Assembly: GCA_016214225.1 (NCBI GenBank)
Contig: JACROX010000050.1
Location: 1-7,505, forward strand
DNA length: 7,505 nucleotides
Reading direction: 5' to 3'
DNA from: Candidatus Peregrinibacteria bacterium
GTDB lineage: Bacteria > Patescibacteriota > Gracilibacteria > UBA1369 > LOWO2-01-FULL-3
The first letter of the stretch is position 1. Each line of letters starts with the position of its first letter. Under the pieces are notes generated by a model. The model was given only the letters and a program-made list of their open reading frames with translations. It was not told the origin of the DNA and ran no database searches. The translations under genes and the position numbers were made by a program. Below are positions 1-5,529 of this stretch, in pieces.

Positions 1-1
1 G

Positions 2-49
2 CCCAATGAAATGCTAGCCAAGCATACAAGTGGTGCATTTACAACTTGA
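2..49 (+). CDS. Possible 3' end of an upstream gene (partial)
   Basis: Frame 2 is open from the left edge to a TGA at 47-49 and would encode the last 15 residues of a protein, PNEMLAKHTSGAFTT. The other two forward frames stop almost at once (TGA 7-9, TAG 15-17), so any upstream + strand gene must end at one of these three stops. If this frame is real it overlaps the proposed der start by 20 nt, suggesting co-transcription or translational coupling. The fragment is too short to name and could equally be non-coding. Confidence 0.25.
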   Translation, partial: PNEMLAKHTSGAFTT

Positions 50-1394
50 ATCTATCAGCAAAACACCAATCATCGCTATCATAGGAAAGCCAAACGCAGG
101 GAAATCCACGTTATTCAACAGGCTCATTGGCAAAAATATAGCTATAACATCGGATATTGCCGGCACGACACGAGACCGTCTTTATCAAGAATTTGACTGC
201 AACGGATATAAAACATTACTCATAGATACAGGTGGACTTTCCGATGGTCCAAAAGAAAACATAGAAAAAGAAGTGCAAACACAAGCAAAACTGGCGATTT
301 CTGAGGCGGACATAATAATTTTCGCCATAGACAGCTCCGAAGAACTGACAAAAGATGATTTTTCAGTGGCGGAAATGATAAGAAGAACCGATAAAAAAGT
401 TATTTTGGTAGCAAACAAATATGATAGCAAAAAAGCGGAAGAAAATTTTTATAATATCTACGAGCTCGGAATAGATGACCCGATACAAATTTCCGCGATT
501 CACGACAAAGGCATGGATAAGCTAAAAGAAAAGATAGAGAAAAATCTTAAACAATTAAAATTCAAAAAAACAAAACATTCAAAAGAAGAAAAAAATGACT
601 CCATCCGAATTTGCATAATAGGGAAACCGAATGCCGGAAAATCTTCCCTTTTCAATTCACTGACAGGCTCAAATCAAGTTATTATCTCCGACATCCCCGG
701 CACAACCAGAGATACAATAGATACGGACATAACGTACAAAGATAAAAAATATACACTGATAGATACGGCCGGTTTAAGACAAAAAGGAAAGATAGGAAAA
801 GGAATAGAATATTTCAGTTCGCTGCGTTGCATCAGCGCGATTGAAAGGTCAGAAACGGCGATTTTAATAATTGATGGAACGGAAAAACGAATAAGCCATC
901 AGGACACAAGCATAGTTCAATACGTTCTCGAATCAAACAAAGGATTAATCCTCGCGATAAATAAAAATGATCGCTTAAATACGGAAGATAAAAATTTAAT
1001 TATCAAATATTTAAGATATAAATTTCCATTCTTGCCATGGGCTCCCGTTGTTTTCATATCGGCAAAAAACAAAAACAATACATACAAAATATTGGAACTG
1101 GCCGAAGAAATAAACAGAGAAAGAAGCAAAACAATAAAGACACCTGCCCTAAATAATTTACTGCAAAAAATTACGATCAAACACTTACCATCAAGCGCGA
1201 AAGCGCAAAAGCCAAAATTCTTTTACGCAAGCCAAACAGGCACAAATCCTCCAAAATTCACATTCTTCTTTAGGCACGCGAAAAATCTTCATTTCTCATA
1301 CCCGCGCTATATTGAAAATGAATTAAGAAAAGAATTTGGATTCAACGGAACACCTCTGATTTTAAAATTTAAAGGAAAAGGCGAGGACAAATAA
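30..1394 (+). CDS. der: Ribosome biogenesis GTPase Der (EngA), two tandem GTPase domains
   Basis: Der is an essential GTPase that helps the 50S ribosomal subunit mature; it is cytoplasmic and ribosome-associated. The 454-residue length is normal for the family. The first G domain has the P-loop GKPNAGKS at residues 19-26, DTGG at 66-69, NKYD at 129-132 and SAI at 155-157. A lysine-rich linker (about 172-190) leads to the second G domain: GKPNAGKS 198-205, DTAG 245-248, NKND 311-314. Residues ~370-450 form the C-terminal KH-like domain that contacts rRNA. Two tandem G domains plus a KH-like tail are diagnostic. Both P-loops read NAGKS where the usual sequence is NVGKS. The start is GTG at 30 (or GTG at 33): an in-frame TAG at 15-17 excludes longer versions and no ATG precedes the first P-loop. 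No Shine-Dalgarno sequence is visible. It is convergent with the next gene, with 5 nt between the stops. Confidence 0.96.
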   Translation: MVHLQLESISKTPIIAIIGKPNAGKSTLFNRLIGKNIAITSDIAGTTRDRLYQEFDCNGYKTLLIDTGGLSDGPKENIEKEVQTQAKLAISEADIIIFAIDSSEELTKDDFSVAEMIRRTDKKVILVANKYDSKKAEENFYNIYELGIDDPIQISAIHDKGMDKLKEKIEKNLKQLKFKKTKHSKEEKNDSIRICIIGKPNAGKSSLFNSLTGSNQVIISDIPGTTRDTIDTDITYKDKKYTLIDTAGLRQKGKIGKGIEYFSSLRCISAIERSETAILIIDGTEKRISHQDTSIVQYVLESNKGLILAINKNDRLNTEDKNLIIKYLRYKFPFLPWAPVVFISAKNKNNTYKILELAEEINRERSKTIKTPALNNLLQKITIKHLPSSAKAQKPKFFYASQTGTNPPKFTFFFRHAKNLHFSYPRYIENELRKEFGFNGTPLILKFKGKGEDK

Positions 1395-1399
1395 ACTTT

Positions 1400-2125
1400 C
1401 TACGAAAAAAGAAGAATAAACTTTTCTTTGGAAATTTTCGCGTCCCCATATTTTTCAATCCACAAATCTCGATAAAATTTTCTTTTATCAACATTGTGAA
1501 ATTTAAGCATATGGTCGGAGATTAGTATGCTTGCCTCATCCCCAAGCATGGAAGCCTTTTTTTTAGCTCTGTGCATTTGCCATTTTTTAAGTTTTTTCTC
1601 AATAAAATTTCCAAATCCGCCACTCAATAAAAATTCGAAAAAACCTTTAAACACGGAAAATATGAAAATTTTTTTAATGATTTTACTTTTATCCAATTCA
1701 AGTTTTCCATCATCAAAATAATTTTTAATCCATCCGTTTTCATAAATAAATTTTTCATCAATTTCATCATCAATTACAGGCAACATACTTTTAATCCAAT
1801 AAGCCAAATAAATATCGTTTTTTATGGCTATCTTGGACAAATCCATAGCTCCTTCATCTACAAAAAAACTTAAACAAAATCGCCCGAAAATTTTATTTCC
1901 ATACCTTCTCACTCTTAAAATTTGCAATAAAAAAGTTACAAAAATTCGAGCGGTAAAAATCCGTCCTTTTTTGGCTATAATAAACAGATCTATATCGCTT
2001 TCTTTATTTACGGTTCCAAAAGCCAAATTATTGCAAACAGCAAGCATTTCAACAAAAGGCGCCGCCTGAAGAAATCTCGCATGCGAATAAACCCTTCCCC
2101 ATAAATATTTTTCAGTTTCTCCCAT
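1400..2125 (-). CDS. Nucleotidyltransferase-like protein (minimal NTase fold), function unknown
   Basis: A 241-residue protein whose first ~100 residues resemble a DNA polymerase beta-type minimal nucleotidyltransferase. A glycine turn (FGT, 36-38) is followed by SDIDLFII, whose D44 and D46 fit the metal-binding DxD of the GS...DxD motif, and D90 in the hydrophobic strand SFFVDE could be the third carboxylate. The usual GS is GT here. The rest is helical and lysine-rich, with a hydrophobic patch at about 153-169 that may be a buried or amphipathic helix rather than a membrane span. Such folds occur in antibiotic adenylyltransferases, MNT/HEPN toxin-antitoxin pairs and tRNA modifiers; no HEPN partner gene is visible, so the substrate is unknown. 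The ATG at 2125 lies 6 nt after a TATACT hexamer on the same strand, suggesting a leaderless mRNA. It is divergent from uvrC and convergent with der. Confidence 0.75.
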   Translation of the reverse strand: MGETEKYLWGRVYSHARFLQAAPFVEMLAVCNNLAFGTVNKESDIDLFIIAKKGRIFTARIFVTFLLQILRVRRYGNKIFGRFCLSFFVDEGAMDLSKIAIKNDIYLAYWIKSMLPVIDDEIDEKFIYENGWIKNYFDDGKLELDKSKIIKKIFIFSVFKGFFEFLLSGGFGNFIEKKLKKWQMHRAKKKASMLGDEASILISDHMLKFHNVDKRKFYRDLWIEKYGDAKISKEKFILLFS

Positions 2126-2146
2126 AAGTAAAGTATACTACAAATT
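2126..2146. promoter_or_regulatory. Divergent promoter with a shared palindromic -10 (AGTATACT)
   Basis: The 21-bp gap between the two divergent genes contains the perfect 8-bp palindrome AGTATACT at 2132-2139. Read on +, TATACT (2134-2139) lies 7 nt before the uvrC ATG at 2147. Read on -, TATACT (2137-2132) lies 6 nt before the ATG at 2125. Both spacings put the expected transcription start at or next to the start codon, as in leaderless promoters. No good -35 element is seen: on + TTCAGT at 2111-2116 is a weak match, and on - TTGATT lies at 2162-2157 with a long 19-nt spacer. The hexamers and spacing are seen; promoter function is inferred. Confidence 0.5.
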
Positions 2147-2314
2147 ATGATGGAAGAATCAAAACTAAAAAAACTTCTGAAAGACGCGCCGGCCGCACCT
2201 GGCATATATAAAATGATAAATGCAAAAGGTGAAATTATTTACCTCGGTAGACAGCGAGCTGGAAGCGATAATTCTAGAATCAAACTTAATAAAAGAATTT
2301 CAGCCGAGATATAA
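2147..2314 (+). pseudogene. uvrC: UvrC N-terminal fragment (start of GIY-YIG nuclease), out of frame with the rest
   Basis: Starting at ATG 2147 (a second ATG follows at 2150), this frame gives 55 codons to TAA at 2312-2314. Its first 34 residues match the start of UvrC: a short basic helix, then APGIYK with the GIY triplet at 19-21, then EIIYLG with the YIG-equivalent at 32-34. Family members continue here with a KAK.L..R..SYF segment. Instead the frame turns into unrelated sequence, while the next recognisable UvrC segment, DSELEA, begins in a different frame at 2250. The switch lies at about 2247-2250. By comparison with remembered UvrC proteins of Thermotoga and Bacillus, about 36 residues are missing, including the conserved active-site arginine (R39 of T. 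maritima UvrC). The cause is a deletion of roughly 107 nt (not a multiple of three) or an assembly error. Confidence 0.8.
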
Positions 2315-4166
2315 CGTAATAATGAAAGATGATAAAAATTACGTTTATATAAAAATAACAAAAGAAGATTTCCCGCGGATACAAATTGTAAGAAAAGTTG
2401 AAAAAGACAACGCGACATATATTGGACCGAAAACAGCAGCGCATAAAGTCCAAGAAACATTTAAAATCCTTAAAAAAATATTTCCATTCAGGCATTGCAA
2501 TCTGGATATAACAATTGATAAAGGTTCGAGAAACAAGGTCAAAATAGGCAATAAAGTCATCAAATACCCCTGTCTAGACTACTACATCAAAAGATGTGCG
2601 GCTCCATGTATAGGCAAATGCGGCATAGAGGAATACAAAGAAATCATTGAAAATGTGAAAGATTTTCTAGCAGGGAAAGCCGACAAAATAATGAGAGAAC
2701 TTAATGAGAAAATGAAACTGTTTGCTAAAAATAGAGAATTCGAAAAAGCTGTGAAGATAAGAGATAAAATAAAAAAAATAGAAGATATTTTGGAGAAACA
2801 AAAAGTTTCCGATCCAAATCAAGAAGATAAAGATATTATTAATTATTGCGCCACAAACGGCAAAGCATATTTCAATCTTTTTCAGATAAGAGACGGCAAA
2901 TTGATAGGACAAGAAAATTTCATCCTAGGAGCTGAGGGAATAGAAGAATCTGGCGATGAAATTCTGGAATCTTTTTTAAATCAATACTACAAATTGGCAA
3001 CAGACATCCCGAAAGAAATATTAATACCTCACGAAATAGAAGATCCGGAAACTTTTAAAAAATTCTTATTAAATGAAACGGGCAAAAACCCGGAAATAAT
3101 AATCCCAAAGATTGGGACAAAAAACCAACTTCTGGAAATGAGCTTAAACAACGCAAAAATTTTTGCCGACAGAAACAGAAAATCGTGGGATGAAAACAAT
3201 TACATCAGCAAAAATGCGACATCTGAATTGCAAAAATTTCTAAAACTAAAAAAACCGATAAAGAGAATTGAATGTTATGACATATCTCATTTAAGCGGAA
3301 CAGACACCGTTGGATCCATGATAGTTTTTGAAAACGGAATACCTAAAAATTCTCTTTATAGAAAATTTAAACTAAAAACGGTTCAAGGATATCCGGATGA
3401 CTATAAATCACTTAAGGAAGTTTTAACTCGGAGATTTTCAAAGATAACGGAGGATATAAAACAAAGAGAATATACATTCAGAAAAGCTCAAAAGAAAGAT
3501 CATAAACTCATAGGGAAAAATACAAAAATAAACCTAAATAAAACTGATATAAATTTTTATGTATTAGAGAAAAAAGAAAGATTATGCGGATTCATAGGGA
3601 TAAAAGAGTATTCAAAATTACTGACGGAATTAAGCAACTTATGGATTTCGAAAAAAGAAGAAGGGAAAAAACTTGAAGATAAACTTATAAAAAACGGTAT
3701 ATCAAAAACAAAAGCAAAAAGAGTTTACATAGCCGGAGATAAAAAAATAAAAGAGTCGTATCTTTTACTCGGATTCGAAGAAATAAAAAAATCACCGAAA
3801 GAGCTTGAAAAAAAACACAAAGAATATTTGCTTTACGATAAGCCAAAACACAAACCGGACGAATCTTTCAGTCAAATTCCTGATTTGGTAATAATAGACG
3901 GAGGCAAAGGACAACTATCCTCGGCCGAAGAAGTTTTCAAAAAATTAAATTTAAATATTCCGCATATTTCTTTGGCAAAAAAACTTGAAGAAATATTTTT
4001 ACCGGACAAAAAAGATTCGATAATACTCGACAGAACAAGCGAAATTCTAAAACTTCTTCAGCACGCGAGAGATGAAGCTCACAGATTCGCGATAAACTAC
4101 AACAGAAATCTAAGATCAAGCAATATATCCAAAAAGATACATTATCGTTACAATAAACAAAATTAA
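2220..4166 (+). CDS. uvrC: UvrABC system protein C, main reading frame; N-terminally disrupted, with a GNAT-like insertion
   Basis: UvrC makes both incisions around DNA lesions after UvrA/UvrB loading. The frame opens at ATG 2220, but its first ~10 residues are an out-of-frame reading of the GIY-YIG segment; authentic UvrC sequence starts at DSELEA (residue 11), keeping E20 of ILE.NLI, the expected GIY-YIG glutamate. Then come C118, C126, C130 and C134, matching the reported 4Fe-4S ligand region; a UVR-type UvrB-binding helix pair at ~155-195; and the RNase H-like endonuclease with D354 in YDISH, YPDDY 391-395, D560 in IIDGGKGQ and H621 in RDEAH, equivalent to the catalytic D, D and H. Two oddities stand out. 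About 140 residues (411-551) are inserted between the first two catalytic motifs and look like a GNAT domain. The protein also ends 27 residues after H621, without the usual (HhH)2 domain. The protease gene begins 10 bp after the stop and is probably co-transcribed. Confidence 0.93.
   Translation: MQKVKLFTSVDSELEAIILESNLIKEFQPRYNVIMKDDKNYVYIKITKEDFPRIQIVRKVEKDNATYIGPKTAAHKVQETFKILKKIFPFRHCNLDITIDKGSRNKVKIGNKVIKYPCLDYYIKRCAAPCIGKCGIEEYKEIIENVKDFLAGKADKIMRELNEKMKLFAKNREFEKAVKIRDKIKKIEDILEKQKVSDPNQEDKDIINYCATNGKAYFNLFQIRDGKLIGQENFILGAEGIEESGDEILESFLNQYYKLATDIPKEILIPHEIEDPETFKKFLLNETGKNPEIIIPKIGTKNQLLEMSLNNAKIFADRNRKSWDENNYISKNATSELQKFLKLKKPIKRIECYDISHLSGTDTVGSMIVFENGIPKNSLYRKFKLKTVQGYPDDYKSLKEVLTRRFSKITEDIKQREYTFRKAQKKDHKLIGKNTKINLNKTDINFYVLEKKERLCGFIGIKEYSKLLTELSNLWISKKEEGKKLEDKLIKNGISKTKAKRVYIAGDKKIKESYLLLGFEEIKKSPKELEKKHKEYLLYDKPKHKPDESFSQIPDLVIIDGGKGQLSSAEEVFKKLNLNIPHISLAKKLEEIFLPDKKDSIILDRTSEILKLLQHARDEAHRFAINYNRNLRSSNISKKIHYRYNKQN
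3450..3872 (+). other. GNAT acetyltransferase-like domain inserted in the UvrC endonuclease domain
   Basis: Residues 411-551 of the 2220-4166 frame sit between RRFSK and PDLVIIDGG, where ordinary UvrC has only a few residues. The segment follows the GNAT order. YTFRKAQKKD (418-427) resembles beta1/alpha1. INFYVLEKKERLCGFIGI (444-461) resembles strands 2-3. LLTELSNLWIS (467-477) resembles strand 4. EGKKLEDKLIKNG (481-493) sits at the pyrophosphate loop and helix 3. AKRVYIAG (499-506) resembles strand 5, and SYLLLGFEEI (513-522) is the typical GNAT ending Y..LGF. In the acetyl-CoA loop Q/R-x-x-G-x-G/A only G482 survives clearly; K479 and K484 occupy the other two key positions, so catalysis may be weak or lost. 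It is in frame, with base composition like the rest of the gene. The assignment is pattern recognition, not a search result. Confidence 0.75.
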
Positions 4167-4176
4167 CAACAATCCT

Positions 4177-5526
4177 ATGAAAATAAAGAAACTCATCGCG
4201 ATAATAAGCCTAACATCCATGTCGATGGTGACAACGGTACAAACAGCTTTCGCTCTTGGTATAAATTACCAAGCTACAATTTCCAGCGTTGTAATGCTAA
4301 ATACAATAGATTCAAATAAAACACAGTGGGTTGGATCGGGTTTTATAATGAGTAATGACGCGATAATTGTAACAGCCGCGCACGTTGTCATAGATGACAC
4401 AACGAAAAACCCAATGGACTACATAGATATATGTTTAATAAAAACAGAATATGACGTGCCGGATTGTAAATATTCCGGAAAGGTTTTGGCGTATAACACG
4501 GAATTGGATTTAGCGCTTGTTTACCCGGCATTCGCGCTCGACGCGCAAAGGAATGAAACAGGCGAAGAAATCACAATAGCAAAAGCTCAGACCTTAAAAC
4601 TACCTTATGTAGATTTTGCCGATAAACTTCCAACACTTGGAGACCCAATCCTTATTTTAGGATATCCGATTACAAACATAGCCTCAACAATAACATCCAC
4701 AAAAGGATCAGTAAGTGGATTTACTCCACTAAATAAAGATGCCATTTGGACAATTTCAACGGATGCTACAATAAATCCGGGGAATTCGGGAGGACCGGCC
4801 TATAATGGCGAAGAGAAAGTTATAGGCGTGGTAGACGCGGTTTCAACTGGAGGAATAGGGGGAAATTATGGCTATATAATTTCAAACGACATAATTTATC
4901 TTTGGTTTCAAGAATTGGTTAAAGCCCAAATTTTAACCGACACTTTTGTTAACAAAGTTTTCGCAAACGATTATGTAACAGACTCAACATCACCTTTTAC
5001 AGATATAACACTAACAACCCCACATGCCGACGCGATTACTTACTTAAAAAACGCCGGAATAATTTCAGGATATACAGACGGATCATTTAAGCCGACAAAT
5101 GAATTGAATAGAGCCGAACTGCTTAAAATTCTAATTGGAGCAATTGGAGAAACGCCCGATCCTGCAAAATATAAAAACTGTTTTCCGGACGTAAAGGAAG
5201 ATTGGTACGCAAAATATGTATGTTTTGCCAAAGAAAAAGAATGGATAAAGGGATATCCGGACGGCTCATTTAAGCCTGCAAACAACATAAACAAAGCGGA
5301 AGCATTAAAAATGCTACTCGAAGTATTTCAAATAAAAGCGGTAGTCCCAGCCGAAAACCCATATAATGATGTAAACAAAGATGAATGGTTTTCAAAATAT
5401 ATAGGCACAGCTAAAAACATTGGGATATTGGAAGAAAAAGGCAAATTATATAATCCATCGAAAAACATCAAACGCGGAGAAATAAGCGAAAATATTTACA
5501 GAGTGTTACTATATCTCGGGAAATAA
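4177..5526 (+). CDS. Secreted trypsin-like (S1C/HtrA-type) serine protease with three SLH repeats
   Basis: A 449-residue exported protein. Residues 1-26 form a signal peptide: basic MKIKK, a hydrophobic core, and likely signal peptidase I cleavage after AFA at 24-26. Residues ~35-250 are a chymotrypsin-fold protease with the full triad: H69 in TAAHV, D111 in ELDLALV and S204 in GNSGGP. No PDZ domain follows, unlike DegP. Three S-layer homology repeats start near residues 274, 336 and 396, each ending in an NRAE-like motif (NRAE 311, NKAE 372, KRGE 432); the first two contain GYTDGSFKP and GYPDGSFKP. SLH repeats normally tether proteins to cell-wall-linked polymers, so it probably acts on the surface in protein quality control or processing. 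Substrates are unknown. The third repeat is the most divergent. It starts 10 bp after uvrC with no Shine-Dalgarno; TACAAT at 4149-4154 could be its own -10 but is weak evidence. Confidence 0.92.
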   Translation: MKIKKLIAIISLTSMSMVTTVQTAFALGINYQATISSVVMLNTIDSNKTQWVGSGFIMSNDAIIVTAAHVVIDDTTKNPMDYIDICLIKTEYDVPDCKYSGKVLAYNTELDLALVYPAFALDAQRNETGEEITIAKAQTLKLPYVDFADKLPTLGDPILILGYPITNIASTITSTKGSVSGFTPLNKDAIWTISTDATINPGNSGGPAYNGEEKVIGVVDAVSTGGIGGNYGYIISNDIIYLWFQELVKAQILTDTFVNKVFANDYVTDSTSPFTDITLTTPHADAITYLKNAGIISGYTDGSFKPTNELNRAELLKILIGAIGETPDPAKYKNCFPDVKEDWYAKYVCFAKEKEWIKGYPDGSFKPANNINKAEALKMLLEVFQIKAVVPAENPYNDVNKDEWFSKYIGTAKNIGILEEKGKLYNPSKNIKRGEISENIYRVLLYLGK

Positions 5527-5529
5527 AAA

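Noticed and set aside
1395..1440. Terminator between der and the convergent gene
   Set aside because: The sequence is A/T-rich with only weak A-T pairing and no G/C stem followed by a T tract.
1824..2069. + strand frame inside the nucleotidyltransferase-like gene
   Set aside because: Shadow of the - strand gene, which has the DxD motif; the + frame has no motif and no promoter.
2008..2205. 65-codon - strand frame spanning the divergent spacer
   Set aside because: It overlaps the start of the nucleotidyltransferase-like gene and the UvrC GIY segment in other frames and shows no protein family pattern.
2240..2255. Programmed ribosomal frameshift joining the two UvrC frames
   Set aside because: A +1 shift after GGT would join YLG to DSELEA, but ~36 conserved residues would still be missing. 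No convincing slippery site or downstream structure is seen, so deletion or misassembly explains it better.
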